Assembly (NCBI GenBank): GCA_020747065.1
Contig: JAGMVK010000017.1
Location: 62,001 to 126,000 of the forward strand
Direction of reading: 5' to 3'
Length of the DNA: 64,000 nucleotides
Source of the DNA: Cadophora sp. MPI-SDFR-AT-0126
Taxonomy: Eukaryota; Ascomycota; Leotiomycetes; Helotiales; Ploettnerulaceae
Made by a program: the position numbers and the translations under genes. The notes under the pieces are model-generated. The model was not told where the DNA came from and made no database searches. It was given only the letters and a program-made list of their open reading frames with translations. Below are positions 23,346 to 35,670 of the stretch, one piece after another (within the stretch, counting starts at the first letter, position 1; each line of letters opens with the position of its first letter).

Positions 23346-25451
23346 TGGCCAAGAGGCATGAACGAGGGAGGCTATAGTTTCGGCGACTTGGTTTGCACGT
23401 TGATTTAGGATACCGGCTTCGAATTGATTGTTTCAACAGTTTCGGGATGGGAAAACAGAAAGGCACTGTTAATGGTTGGCGTATATCGGGGTAGGAAGCA
23501 ACAAGCAGCTTGGAAACATGGTCGGCGACCACACTTCGCTTAATCAGAGGGGGTTGATGTCCCTGAGTTTGGCAAATCTTCGGCGAGGCAAGGAATCAAT
23601 TGTCTATGCCTTCTTGATCGCCAAGAGACGTCTTGTAAAATAGTTCACTTTTAGACCAGTGCAACAATAGCTCGCGAGTCATTATGATTCAAGAGAATCA
23701 ACGATGCAATCTTCACCACGAGCGGCTGCTTTTGAGAATGGAGTGAAGTACCAGCATATCTCCATCCAGAATCCCAAGATTAGCCCATTAACTTCTGTGT
23801 AACGCGATACCATTGCATCGGGTCCGGAGTATTACCCCAGAGAGTGTTAGGAATCTACGATTAACTTTGTTCTAATGCGGGGGAGAAGTTGTGACTGGAG
23901 CTAAAATTTGCCGACGGAATTCAGGTGGAACTAGCAAGACACCAGTCAACAGATGGATCTACCACTACTGACCAAGAGACGAGATTCAATTCGTTTAGTC
24001 TTGTCCAATTTTTCTTTCTTGTGCAGGAAAGGAAGTCTTGCGCGAATGGCGATGCGTGGCGGATCATCGACGTGAAAGTGAAATTGGACAGTTGTAGTGG
24101 CTCAAGTGCTTTGCAGATGATTGGAATGGTGGCCCGGTCGCAAACCCATATTCTAAGTCTATCAACCTGATTCCACTCTAGAGTAGTGGTGCTAAAGCTA
24201 GTGAGAATGTACGCATGCGAAACTGTGCCACTCAATACCGTCTCATCAAGCTCACCATACTTAACTTCGAGCTGCAATAGGAAGTACCAGTCCAAATGAG
24301 AGTTCGATACCGTGAGCCTCCTCAAAGAACAATTCAATATGGAGGTACTTCTATTCTTGTAGGCTAGCTTCAAGTCGGAAAGGAAAGACATAGCCAGTCA
24401 TCAGCTGTAAATTTTGCTGGAAATTAGTCCATCAAAAAAGTGCTATCACTTCCATCGAGGTCTATCTCCTCTGCTTCGCCTCGATGAAAGGGTACGGCGT
24501 GAGACGAAAAGATGTCACCTGGAGATCCCACGGCTTGTCACATCTATTGGAGAGCTCCTTCAAAATAAACAACTTGATCCAATCCAACAACAGCGCCAAG
24601 TTCCACTTAGCTACCAGAACGTCCAAGGGTAGAGCACCCATCTCATCTTCACCACCCAGCGCAAAGCTCAACCTGGCCCACGCATTCATTTTCTTATCCT
24701 TCATCTTGCCTCCCACTTGCTCATCCAAACTTTCCTCCACAGTTACCCTCAAACCATCACCGTCCCTCATCTTACCAGTCTACCTACCCCCACCCTCCAT
24801 CAGCACACAATCCAACTCTCAAAGTTCCTCTCCCACGCCCTGCTTCTTCGTCGCCCTAAATTATGTGCCGTAGTCTCAAGTCTGCTTCATACTCTCGAAC
24901 AGTTGTGCTCATTCCATCAAGATGGACACCGTGAGGGCGACATCATCAGACAGGTCTTTGATGCGTGGTTCGGCTCCTGTATGCACACCGTTCATGAGCG
25001 CAGTCGTTTAACGACTGTGATGCTGAAGGAAGCCGTGGGACTGGCAGGATCTTGAATGGGACAACCTCGCGGAGGATGAAGTAAGCGCATTGGTATTGCA
25101 AGAGGGTCGAAACTTGGGTGCAAGTTGGATGCATAGCGCAGTAAAATGAATGCCAAAAGCCTTCAATGCCAATTAATTGATTAAAGTGTAGTGTAGAGGA
25201 AAATAAAAAAGGTTATGAAAGGACCCCATGAAGACGAAAATGGTGCAAGGTGTTGTATGTATGGTATCATTGAAAACTCCTATCTTGATGCTGTAGAGAC
25301 GAATGTGGTCTACTTATTCCAATCAGTAAACGATGCAGCTTCCTATCCTACAAGCCACGCCATCCAAAAAAAAAAAAGTATGCTTGTTACCCGTATATAT
25401 GTTTCAGAAAACGCCTATGCCAATACTCCTATGATATAACTGACCAATCCG
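23346..25451. other. 2.1 kb intergenic with one weak gene candidate
   Basis: It holds the candidate frame at 23921-24391 (listed separately) and an A-run at about 25369. Other open frames at 24.4-25.1 kb overlap one another on both strands and cannot be told from chance. Confidence 0.4.
23921..24391 (-). pseudogene. Possible fragment of a leucine-rich or F-box-type protein
   Basis: This 156-codon frame has regularly spaced leucines and hydrophobics (LRRLTVSNSHLDWYFLLQLEV, later VDRLRIWVCD, LEPLQLSNFTFTSM and LNELNLVSW), like the irregular repeats of fungal F-box/LRR proteins. No F-box is seen upstream. The minus-strand frame at 24462-24770 lies in another phase and I found no intron to join them. 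It could be a decayed remnant, a short gene or chance. Confidence 0.25.
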
Positions 25452-27174
25452 CTAGTACAAAGACTGACTTGGTGATCGATTGCTCGACCCTCCACACCAA
25501 CAGCTCGTATCTTCGCCCTTTTCGACTTGCACTACGACGTCGATTCCGTGGTTGAGAAGAAAATCTCTCGTCCGCTCTCGCACGTCGTCTAGATCTGAAC
25601 CTCGAGTGGCAATGATGTGCATCACGCCTAGCACCTGCTCGCTCTCACTGTCTGTGTTCTTATCACCCATCCAGAATCGTGGAACCGTGTAAGTGGCAAC
25701 TCCTCTCAGATCGCTGACACCGGCGAGTGTGTCCCGCAGGCCGTACTCGATCTCATCGGGAACCGTGAGCAGTAGCTTCTTCGCACTACTCTTGATGAGA
25801 GGAATGGATGACAAGAAAATGAGAATGGCGATGACGCAGGATGCAAGAGGATCCCATCCGTTCCATCCGAAGAAGTAGATCAGCGCCGTAGAGACCATGA
25901 CGGCAGCGCTTCCCATGGTATCCGCAAGGACATGAAGGAAGATACCATGCATGTTCTCATTGTCATGGGAGTGAGCATGGCCAATGTGAGCATGTGCTTT
26001 GGCTGGAGGTGAGCCAGATAATAGAGGGCTGTGGTCGTGGCCATCCTTGCAATCATGATCGTGGGCATGATCGTGGTCGTGATGGTCTTGGGAGTGACTC
26101 TTTTCGTGCGAGTGTGAATGACTATGTCCATGATCATGTCCATGACCGTGACTATGTCCTCCGTGGTCGTGTCCATGATGCCCGTGGTGTCCGAAACATG
26201 CCATACCCACCAAATTGACAGCTAGTCCCATAGCACTAACCACAAACAGTTCTGCTAATCTTTTCGTCTCTCTTCCTTCAGCCAGTCTCTCCGTCGCCTC
26301 GATCATGATCTCCACACTGATCAGACTAATAAAATGTTAGTTCTCGTATTCTTGTATACGCTATCAGAAGGTAGAACGCGTACATCAAGAAAACTCCATT
26401 TCCAAAGCCCGACAGGCTCTCAATTTTTCCAAAACCATATGGAAAACGTTCACTTGGTGGCCACTTGCTAGCAACAGCAGCAAATAATCCAACGCCTAGA
26501 GCTAAGCAATCGAAGAACATATGTATGCTGTCGCTGAGTAGCCCAAGAGAATCAGTCAAAAAGCCGTAGCAGGCTTGTACGATCATGAAGGCAAAGTTCA
26601 ATGACATGAAATAGAATATCCTGCGAGAGTCTTTGTCTACCAATATAGTATGGAGTAGTGGCCAGCGCATGGCAAATGGTAAGAGGAGGCCGGTAAATTT
26701 GGAACGGGGTTGCTCAACCGGTGGCGCATGGTTATGGAGATGATCATGCCCGTGGCTATGGGATATCACGTTGGTAGCGTTCATAGAGGGTTCGAAAGAG
26801 CTCATTGAAGAGAGTGCAGGCGAAGGCTCGTGTTGGTGTGCATGCTTTTCGAATTCCGCAATTGGAGACATGTCATTGCTGTTCGGAGGAGTCGGGAGAT
26901 ACGGAGACGGTGAGTGATCTCGCATATAGCTGTGGCCTCGACTGGGCGAGGAAGTATGGTTGTGATTATGTCCATGGTCGAAGTGTGGCTCGGAGTGTGA
27001 ATGCGAATGTAGACTGCCATTTGATCTTTCTGATCTCGGGATCTTGGGGCTACTCGCAGGATACTGGCGGCCTGGCGAGTGTGAATGGGAGTGGGAGTGC
27101 GAATGCAGGTGGCCATGGCCATGGCCATGACTATGGGTCATTGCCGATGCTGGCAGAGCATAAGATGAAGCCAT
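25452..27174 (-). CDS. Zinc transporter of the CDF family, Msc2/ZnT5-like
   Basis: CDF proteins export Zn2+ from the cytosol; the Msc2/ZnT5-like branch serves the ER and Golgi. Exons are 27174-26384 and 26325-25452, giving 554 residues. The N-terminus is strongly His-rich (HSHGHGHGH then repeated HS pairs, about residues 14-33) and carries further His-rich patches to about 155. The transport domain has HxxxD sites in the two expected helices: His218 and Asp222 (SIHMFFD), and His395 and Asp399 (LHVLAD), the His/Asp arrangement associated with zinc selectivity. Between them is a second His-rich cytosolic loop, residues 310-384, with more than 30 histidines. The C-terminal part (VLGVMHIIATRG) fits the regulatory domain. 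The ALG1 gene lies divergently 786 bases away. Confidence 0.92.
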
Positions 27175-27960
27175 CCTGTGCTCTGGAGATCAGCTGCGAC
27201 TCTGGCAAGTCGTATCGAGCTGTGAAGCCCGTGCAAGATCCTCCTGTCCTTCTCCCCGCATATGTTGCCTAAACGTCTCTTTTCGCAATCTCTTTAGTTC
27301 CCGGCTATCGATTGAGGCTTGCTTGAGTGGGGGAGACGATGCTTTGATGGGCGTCAAAGAGAGAGACAGAGAGAAAGACCAATTGCCTTCCGTACGCGGT
27401 GGTCGTGTGGAGCCAGAGAAAGTGAGGGGATTCGCAAAGTGAGCGAAAGTGTGGAGAGGGGGAGGGCAGGGCAGGGCAGATCAAGAAGTCGACTCGAGTT
27501 GAGTTGGCCTACCTACAGTGCCTACCTGCTTTCTCCGTCTGGTGTTGATTGTTGCCCCTGACGCTTGCTTGGCGGGCGGTCCAATACAGGACGCATGCGG
27601 AAGGTGATAGGCTGCGTGCTCTTAGCGCCATCTCAGTTATCTGAACATGCCATCCCATGCTGTCTGTCATGCTCTCATGGATCCAGGGGTCTCTCCGCCT
27701 TTAGTCTGATGATGATGACTGCAGTGCCGTCGCTTCGCTTGGTTGTCCACGAATTGACTTGGGGGGTTCTGTTCGGCGTCGTTTCAGTCTTCAACACCAC
27801 AAAGTTATATACTTCTCCCCACCAATTTGACCTTATCTCTCCGCATCCCCCCGTGTCTCATCTTGGGCAATAGCAATGGCGTCACATCTGATAAGGTGAT
27901 TAGCATGGTACACTGTCTCGCCCACATTCCTCGAATACTACTAGAAGCGACGACCTCACT
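27175..27960. promoter_or_regulatory. Divergent promoter region between zinc transporter and ALG1
   Basis: This 786-base region separates the two start codons. It has a GA-rich purine tract (about 27355-27480, for example AGAGAGAGACAGAGAG) and a CT-rich leader before 27961. I see no single recognisable operator. Confidence 0.4.
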
Positions 27961-29400
27961 ATGCTGGAAGCTCTCTTGACACTTGCAGTCTTTGCTTCGA
28001 CTGCCTTCACACTTGTCCTTCTCATGCTGCCAAGCCGATATGTCAAGCACTCGCCTCCAAAGGGAACCACGAACGGCACCGCAAATGAGCCCAAAATCTC
28101 CGTCCAAGTGCTGGTTCTCGGAGACATTGGGCGTAGTCCGCGGATGCAATATCATGCTATGAGCATAGCAAAACATGGTGGAAGAGTGGACATAATTGGA
28201 TACCAAGGTATGCAACACAGTCTCTATTTTTTTAACCCCCAAGTAATCAGATATCCAGATTCTACGTTGCATCCTGGCCTGGTTGACAATCCCCTCATCT
28301 CGATTGTGGCCTTGCCTTCTCCTCCGCCTCTTCTTCGATCGAACAAGCTTCCTTTCGTCATCGCAGGACCATTGAAGGTCCTCTGGCAGATATGGAGCTT
28401 ATTCCACACGCTTGGGTACCGCACGAAAGCTTCGCGGTGGCTGCTAGTCCAAAACCCTCCTTCGATTCCCACTCTCTTCGTCGCGATCATAATCTGCTTC
28501 CTCAGGAACACTCATCTCATAATAGATTGGCATAACTATGGTTGGACAATCCTTGCTGGTACTCGAGGCGAGAAGCATCCCTTCGTTACAATTTCGAAAT
28601 ACTATGAAGCATTGCTGGGAAGCTGGGCACCCACTGCGTCCTTCACAGTGACAGATGCCATGCAGAAACAACTTCGAAATAGGCCGTACAATATCAAATC
28701 CCCAATTTTTACACTGCACGACCGACCTGCATCAATTTTCCAACCGATTCCCAGCCCCGATTCTCGAAGGGCATTCCTCCAAAGAATACCAGAAAGTCAG
28801 AAGCACGCACAGGATATAATGGCAGGAAAGACAAAGTTGCTCGTGAGCAGCACATCGTGGACGCCGGATGAAGACTTCAATCTTCTTCTTGAGGCGCTAT
28901 GCACCTATGCGGCCTCTTCAAACAGGCTTCCTCCTGTTCTTGCCATTATTACTGGAAAAGGTCCGCAGAAACAAATGTACCTGGACCGGATAGCTACCCT
29001 TACGAAAGAATCGAAGTTGAACAATGTTACACTCAGCACTGCTTGGTTAAGTGCGGAAGATTATGCCACGTTACTGGCATGCGCGGATCTTGGAGTGTGT
29101 CTACATATGAGTAGCAGTGGAGTCGACCTTCCAATGAAAGTTGTGGACATGTTCGGGGCCGGGCTACCTGTCGTGGGTTATGGTAACTACGAGAGCTGGG
29201 GAGAGCTGGTGAAAGATGGTTTCAACGGAAAGTCCTTCGTTACCAGTAACGAGTTGGCTGATGTGCTGGAAGAGCTGTTCAGTGAGGAAAGCGGCAATCA
29301 ATTGGCGAAATTGAAGCAGGGAGCAGTGAGAGAAGGAAGCAGGGGATGGGATGAGGAATGGGATAGTGTTGCTGGACGGGTGCTAGGTCTATGCGAATAG
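27961..29400 (+). CDS. ALG1: Chitobiosyldiphosphodolichol beta-mannosyltransferase
   Basis: ALG1 adds the first mannose to GlcNAc2-PP-dolichol on the cytosolic face of the ER, an essential step of N-glycan precursor assembly (GT33). The frame is a single exon of 479 residues, the usual length. Residues 1-23 form the N-terminal membrane anchor. LVLGDIGRSPRMQYHAMSIA at about 51-70 is the diagnostic block. Further conserved pieces are LIIDWHNYGWTIL, TKLLVSSTSWTPDEDF, and near the end SSGVDLPMKVVDMFGAGLPV, the donor-binding region. No break is seen. Confidence 0.95.
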   Translation: MLEALLTLAVFASTAFTLVLLMLPSRYVKHSPPKGTTNGTANEPKISVQVLVLGDIGRSPRMQYHAMSIAKHGGRVDIIGYQGMQHSLYFFNPQVIRYPDSTLHPGLVDNPLISIVALPSPPPLLRSNKLPFVIAGPLKVLWQIWSLFHTLGYRTKASRWLLVQNPPSIPTLFVAIIICFLRNTHLIIDWHNYGWTILAGTRGEKHPFVTISKYYEALLGSWAPTASFTVTDAMQKQLRNRPYNIKSPIFTLHDRPASIFQPIPSPDSRRAFLQRIPESQKHAQDIMAGKTKLLVSSTSWTPDEDFNLLLEALCTYAASSNRLPPVLAIITGKGPQKQMYLDRIATLTKESKLNNVTLSTAWLSAEDYATLLACADLGVCLHMSSSGVDLPMKVVDMFGAGLPVVGYGNYESWGELVKDGFNGKSFVTSNELADVLEELFSEESGNQLAKLKQGAVREGSRGWDEEWDSVAGRVLGLCE

Positions 29401-30276
29401 AGAACTCGAATTTTCAACGACTGACCAAATGGGATGCAAGGCGAGTTCGCGAACTTTCGGTATCAGGTGTGAAGAACCGGCACCTACAGGTAGCTCGGTT
29501 CCATCTGCTTTATGAATCTAATATGGAGATGAACCAAGTAGTGAGCTCCATTGCAGCCAATCTCTTTGCAAGAAAATCACAACACAGAGATAATGGCTTT
29601 TAGTTCCAAAGCCCATCGCCGTAATGAAAGTCAACTTCTCATTGCTATCACCAATCCATTCTCAACAACGAAACACTTTCGGCAACGCGCGATAGCCAAG
29701 TTTAGCCACATGTTACCTGCTGACAAGTGGACCCGACGCAGTGGACCGGAAGTTGGGGATCGCCCATCTTCCTGCAGCATGCTGACCGGTCCTGTGGCGA
29801 TAGTCTGTCCGTGTCCTTGCAGTCTGGCCGCAAACCCTTGACATCGTCATATCTCCGTGCTCTCCCACATCGCATCATGCATCGAGAATAATCAAAATAG
29901 AGGGGTCTCGAATCTCGGTATCACATTTGCTGAATAATTATTGGCTGGATCTCACATGTTGGTGCTCAAAACTTCCCGATCGAGAGCTCAGGTGGAGTTG
30001 AAACGTTCTTGTGATGCATGAACGACATCGGGATCTTTCTGCTCCTTTTCGAGGCCAGGTAGCCATCGATCTGCTCTGTGCTTCATTGTACTACTTCAAT
30101 GGAGCGGATATAAATCATATGTCCGAATGATTCTCGATTGAAATTGAGCTTTCAGTGTGGATCCAAGGGGGTCTGAAGTATATAAACCTGATCATTTTCT
30201 ACATCTCATCCCATTCATTCGGTTCGCACAGCACATCAATCTTCTCTTTCCCAAATACCAGTCCCTGAGTTTCAAT
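29401..30276. other. Intergenic between ALG1 and aldo-keto reductase
   Basis: No supported gene. It holds the TATA-like box of the downstream gene (listed separately). Confidence 0.45.
30178..30187 (+). promoter_or_regulatory. TATA-like box of the aldo-keto reductase
   Basis: GTATATAAAC lies about 90 bases upstream of the ATG at 30277, a usual distance for a fungal TATA element. Confidence 0.45.
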
Positions 30277-31722
30277 ATGGCTTTCACACCTGCGGCAACC
30301 CCCAAAAGTGTCCTCGGATATCATCGCATAATGTCACCAACTGCTGGAGTCAGGGTGTCACCTCTGTGTCTTGGTGCTATGAACTTTGGTGATGCTTGGT
30401 ATGTCTTCCTTCGTTCCTTTCAGGTGATTCTTGCTTACAATATTGAAACAGGAAGCAAAGTATGGGAGGTAAGAATCCCTCATCTCATCCAGTCTATCTA
30501 CCTAGGCATATCTGATCCCAGCCAGAATGCAACAAAGATACCACGTTCGAGATCCTCGACTATTTCTTCGAGCAGGGCGGTAACTTCATTGATACGCAGG
30601 TCTCCCACACCACCCTTACGATATATCTCTGCTAACTAAAATGGTAGAGCAAATGCCTACCAAAGTGGAGAATCGGAGCAGTGGCTCGGCGAATGGATGG
30701 CCACCCGCGAGAATCGCGAGCAAATCGTCCTAGCTACCAAATACACAACTATCTACACGTCAGGAAAAGGAGCTATGAATTCCAATTTCTCGGGAAATCA
30801 TTCCAAGAGCTTGAAAAACTCGATCGATGCCTCATTGAAGAAGTTGAGAACGGATTACATTGACTTGGTAAGCCATTCCACAACACACCTCCAACATATC
30901 AACAACAAATGAAACAGAGGAGGTCTAACGCGAAGCAGCTCTACGTCCACTGGTGGGACTTCACAACCTCTATTCCCGAACTGATGCAAAGCCTCAACCA
31001 CCTTGTCGCCTCCGGCAAAGTCCTTTACCTAGGCATAAGCGACACACCCGCCTGGGTCGTCGTAAAAGCCAACTGCTACGCACGCGAACACGGTCTGACG
31101 GCCTTCTCCGTCTACCAAGGTAAATGGAACGCCGCGACGCGAGACTTCGAGCGTGATATCTTACCAATGTGCGAGAGTGAGGGTATGGGCATTGCGCCTT
31201 GGGGCGTACTTGCTAGTGGGGATTTTAAGACGGCTGAGCAGAGGGGGACAGCTGATGGTGAGGGAAGGAAGATGTTTCCTCCTGAGGAGAAAAATACAAG
31301 GATTGCGGAGAAATTGGATGAGATTGCCAAGAGGAAGGGAACTATTTTGACGAGTGTGGTATGTCTCTCATCTTACATTGTATTTTGACCTTCGGAATAC
31401 GCTTCTGATTCCGGGACAGGCAATTGCATACATCATGCACAAACACCCCTACGTGTACCCCATCGTCGGCGGTCGCAAGGTCTCCCACCTCAAAGGCAAC
31501 ATTGAAGCCCTAAGCATCGAGCTCTCAGACGAAGAAATCGACGAGATTGAAGGCGTGGCGGAATTCGACATCGGCTGGCCAATGAACCAGCTGTTTATGG
31601 CTGGTCAAGGACGCAACTATAGTTCCCGTATGACGTGTAAGGATGTTGCGTGGACGGGCTTTGCGGCTAAGTTGGATGTTCCCGAGAAGGTCAGGGCCGT
31701 GAAGCCACGAAAGCTGGAGTAG
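30277..31722 (+). CDS. Aldo-keto reductase, aryl-alcohol-dehydrogenase-like
   Basis: Exons are 30277-30398, 30452-30468 (17 bases), 30526-30595, 30648-30867, 30939-31358 and 31420-31722, giving 383 residues with phase kept throughout. These NADPH enzymes reduce aromatic aldehydes or polyketide-type ketones. The tetrad is visible: Asp in FIDTANAY, Tyr in the same block ([12 protein letters not shown]), Lys in LATKYT and His in LYVHWW. The C-terminal part has [21 protein letters not shown], which fits the NADPH site of the AAD/norsolorinic-acid-reductase group. The third intron seems to begin with GC (GCAGGT at 30596) because only that donor keeps frame and yields the invariant DTANAY. A neighbouring GTCTCC donor would break it. 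The substrate is unknown. Confidence 0.9.
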
Positions 31723-31968
31723 AGAGGACGACGAATCAATTTCTTGCCAGTGGAGGTCATGATCAGATTCGCAAGGACTTTACAAATCATTAATTTCATT
31801 CACAACGACTATAGACGTCTACCGGGACTTTCAAGCCAACAAGACCGCAGAAGTCGAGCCTGTTTTTATTTCCTCGAGTACACGCAAGATAACCTTTCCA
31901 ACCACAGACACGAACTTCCATTTTTGACTATGTACAGTATTTTCCCTTCACTACTCTCTACTCCACAC
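31723..31968. other. Convergent gap
   Basis: About 250 bases between the stops of the reductase and the epimerase; nothing distinctive. Confidence 0.4.
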
Positions 31969-33168
31969 TCAGAAAGTGCTGAACTTATACGAAATCCAAC
32001 TTTCAAAAGGCTTAGTATCCGGCCCAAAGATCTGCTTGTCAGTTCTCCCCCACTCGGGGTGATTGATGCCATCAATCCAATCTTGAGGCTCAACAGCCAC
32101 ACAGCCATTGCTCTTCACGAAGCCGCTGGAGGCTGGTCCACCTTGAGATTTCTTCAGCTCATTGACACCTATTCATGTTAGCATTCTGCCGAGGTGGAAA
32201 ATAAAAGTATCCAAGGACGTACCGCCCATCCAAAAACAAGAATACACCACAACACCCGCCTGATCGCTATACAAATCCCACTTGATCCCACTCCAATCAC
32301 TCGACAGCGTCGCAATCGGCTTATCCTTATCCAGTGTCCCCCGATCAACAATCCACTGATTATTATACCCACTACACCCAAAATCACTTCCGCAATTCCC
32401 AACCCACTCAGGATCGCTCATGCTAGCACCTAGCTGTTTCGGCTTGCTGACAAAATCGTTCACGCCGCCTTTCTTGACTTTGGGAAGCTCGCCAGTCGAT
32501 TGCGTAGTCCCATCAATACCAATCATACGTTCTCCGAACGGGAGGCTGAGCGTATGGTTCAGCACGAGATCGGTGGCCGGGTTGGCGAAAGCGTCGAGAT
32601 TCCAGTAAGGGTGCGTGGTCAGCATGATAGGCGTCTTGTGGTCGACTGCTCTGGCAGAGAGTTTCGTGCTCCATGTATTAGCGGTAATGGTATGCGTTAC
32701 TTTGCCCAGCACTAGTCCTGGAAATCCCATGGATGAGTTCGCTTCATCGCGGATAGTGAACGTGATGCTCGAGTTCGTGACCTCGGAGACATTCCAGGTG
32801 CGGCGAGACCAGCCGTTGAGGCCGCTATGCAGAGTCCCATTGCCGTCGTTCGCTTCGGTGAAGTAGCGAGTGCCCTCGAGCGAGTACGTGTGGTTTGCGA
32901 TGCGGTTGGTGTAGCGGCCTGGGACGGCGCCGTAGTCGGGATGGTTGGGGTCGACGGGGTAGAATGTCCCGTTGTCGTAGCCCAGGATGATGTCTCTCTT
33001 GACGCCATTGCGGTCTGATACTACGAGACTGGTGATTGCTGCGGAGTAGGCGATAAATTTGGCGGTTATACCTGGGGCGGAGAGTGTGTAGGTTCCATCT
33101 GGTCCAGGAGCTGGTACGGCCAGCGCCGACAATGGGAACAGTAAGGAAGCGAAAAGCGATGTGATCAT
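31969..33168 (-). CDS. Secreted aldose 1-epimerase (galactose mutarotase)
   Basis: The enzyme interconverts alpha and beta anomers of aldoses. Minus-strand exons are 33168-32223 and 32168-31969, giving 381 residues. A signal peptide (LFASLLFPLSALAVPA) starts the protein, so it acts outside the cell, unlike the cytosolic housekeeping mutarotases. GYDNGTFYP and GAVPGRYTNRIA are the substrate-pocket blocks. GTLHSGLNGWSRRTW holds the first catalytic His and TTHPYWNLDAF the second. The second exon ends with a GVAVEPQDWIDGIN-like region (here CVAVEPQDWIDG), which carries the catalytic Glu. Several NxS/T sequons (NGT, NHT, NVS, NSS) agree with secretion. Confidence 0.92.
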
Positions 33169-35670
33169 GATGTCAAACTCTTGAACAAACGGGCAACCGC
33201 GCTTGAAACGTTTTAGGTTCGGCAGGACAGTTTAAGTAGAATTCTGAATGTAAGCTCGGTAAACATATTTCGCTTCGTTTCTGGCTGTGTGTAATTCGCA
33301 GCATAGCCTGCATGTCTTATATAAGAAGCATGCAATATCTACAATCCCCTCAGGATAAAATCCATCATCATCCTATAAGCTGCACGTTCCACATCATTTG
33401 CATTAGAACAGGCAAACAGCCAAGATACGTGGATGCAGGAACCGATTTTTCCATCTGCTGTGTGACAGGGACTGAACCGCTATCCGGAAAACCACGAATT
33501 GGCTGTAAGCCCGTCGAATATCAGCAGGGTGCCTGGATCTGGTGAATAGAGTTCATGTGGTTGTAGATCGTTCCGTATTAGACTCCGGAGAAACCATCTG
33601 ATGATATGCTGAAGTGCCGGTGGGTGTGCATGAAGATGCCGGGATGAATAGGCTCAGCCTATATTACCCCGCCATTGCAAAGTATCAGAGATGGCCATTG
33701 ATGTAAGAACTCGTGTGGGGCTATAGAAGTTTAATAAGATAGTGACGGTCGGTTCATGAGTATTTCCGTTGAATAAAGCAGCATGAGGCAATTCTTCTGT
33801 ACTTGGAATCCGTCCGTCTTTCGGTGCTAAAAGAGGTTTGGCGGCCTCATCTGGAAGCTTACTACAATTTGAGGATTGTGATGGTGGAAGAGTCAGAACA
33901 GAACACACATGAGGATGAAAAGCCTGAGAGATAATGGATGTCTGTAAATATACCTCACTGATGTAAATCTGTTTTGTGTCAAAAGAAGGGGAGGCTCTGT
34001 GAAGAATTTTGCATCCCCCCTGTTTACCCACACAGCAGACTAGTCGAAAGAGGAGACATTAGCGATGTTGATTTCTGCTGTCATCTGACTTCATAAACGG
34101 TTGGCATTGGCCCGGGGGATTTTCTTTCATGTACTATGATTCACACACATATGAAGACTAAGTACTAGAACAGAGGGATGTTCTCTCTTAACTTACCATT
34201 CTCTTATTATTCCATCCCACTTAACAGCTACCTAGTGAACACTAGTTGTGTACGCAGCAGACTTTTATCTATGACCTTTAGAACAAAGCATTTTTGTCTT
34301 GAATTGAAGTGATACATCTGACCAAGATTCTTGGATTTTACAAATTCTAAGATGATATAGCAAGTGCTATTCAATCTCCATCTTAAGCTCTAATAGCTTT
34401 GTTTATTTTTGCAAATGCTTCACGCATCTGTCCAAAATGTTCATTCAAAGTCATCTAGATATCTAGATATCTTTGTACTATCTGGTGTTTACTCGTTAAT
34501 AACAGAGCCCTTAAATTGAAATTATGTCCAGCTATTTACATAGGAATTCGGGTAAAGAATCTTTCCAAATCACATAGTTCATTCTAGAAGCGTTAAAGAA
34601 CCTTCTAATGAAAAGCTCAAATAGAACTATATCAAGCTTTGGAAAACATTGTTCAATGATTTTCTGTTTCTTAGCTCTCCAATGACTCGTGTGACTATCA
34701 TTCTCTTTCAACCTATTGGTTTCCAAAATCTCCTTGTGCTCATGCTGCTGACAGTAGACGGAGCTTCGAGTTGTACCTCAGACTACTTTGAATACAGCTA
34801 TGTATCCCGTGCTAGACTCAGAAAAAGGTCCCCAGAGCTCGTCTTGAACAAGTACGGACCTACAATTTGTGTGCATGTGTCGAGATAACTAGATTACAAT
34901 GAAATTACTGTCTCCGTCTTATAGCGTCACTGTTTCAGACAACTCGAAAGGCTCTGTATATTAGCGTCTCACATAATTCCGAGAACCTTAAGTTTAACAG
35001 AGAACCATATATGTATGCTGAGATGGCAATACCATGAAGTTTCCACATGTTATTTTGCTATGATTTACGATGCTGTACAGGTAGTTGACACATTCAAAGT
35101 TTCAATGCTCGACTGAGTTACCCGCATGTCTCCCCAGCTGTAACCTTACAGTTCGAATGACAAGAGGTGCTTTTTCTTTGGAGTATCGTATAGCTTAAGT
35201 AAATATTGCTCAGAGTCTCTCAAGAAGCAAGCAGTATTAAAGAGCTTCATCTTCGTCTATTTATCAGTCAGTCGAGTTTGAGATTGTCTTTTCTTTTCAA
35301 ATGCCACTTCCTCCAAATCACTTACTAAACGGTTCCCAAGACATAATCTTCCCTTTAGACGTCTTGTTGAATATCTCTATGAGGGTAAACATGCCTTAGA
35401 GACATCCGAGTGTCTTCCAACAGCCCTTGGACTTTAATAGACCTAGTCCATCACTCTAGAGCCCTTCGAAGCCATTCCTATTCGGTTCTTAGCCGCAACA
35501 CTGGCCACAACTGTCCCCGGTCAGCCATGAAAAGCTCCTTGCTCCCAAATTGGCTAGCTCCCCAGTTGGACCGGAAGAGGCCACTCGCGTAGCCAAGAGC
35601 TTCTCCCACATCCCCCATTCCAAAAGCCATCCTTCCTACAACCACAAATCAACAACCCAAGTCCACCAAA
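33169..35670. other. 2.5 kb AT-rich intergenic region
   Basis: The stretch from about 34100 to 35350 is visibly richer in A and T than its surroundings and has no frame over 80 codons with any motif. It includes a small duplication (CTAGATAT twice at about 34454-34470). It may be a decayed repeat; I could not recognise an element. Confidence 0.45.
33317..33325 (-). promoter_or_regulatory. TATA-like box of the epimerase gene
   Basis: CTTATATAA on the minus strand lies about 150 bases upstream of the epimerase ATG at 33168. Confidence 0.4.

Noticed and set aside
24462..24770. 102-codon minus-strand frame as the 5' exon of the LRR-like fragment
   Set aside because: The two frames differ in phase and no plausible intron links them.
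10843..33168. A secondary-metabolite cluster built from the monooxygenase, esterases, transporter and aldo-keto reductase
   Set aside because: No polyketide synthase, NRPS, terpene cyclase, P450 or pathway regulator is present, and housekeeping genes (ALG1, CDF, PEX11) lie between.
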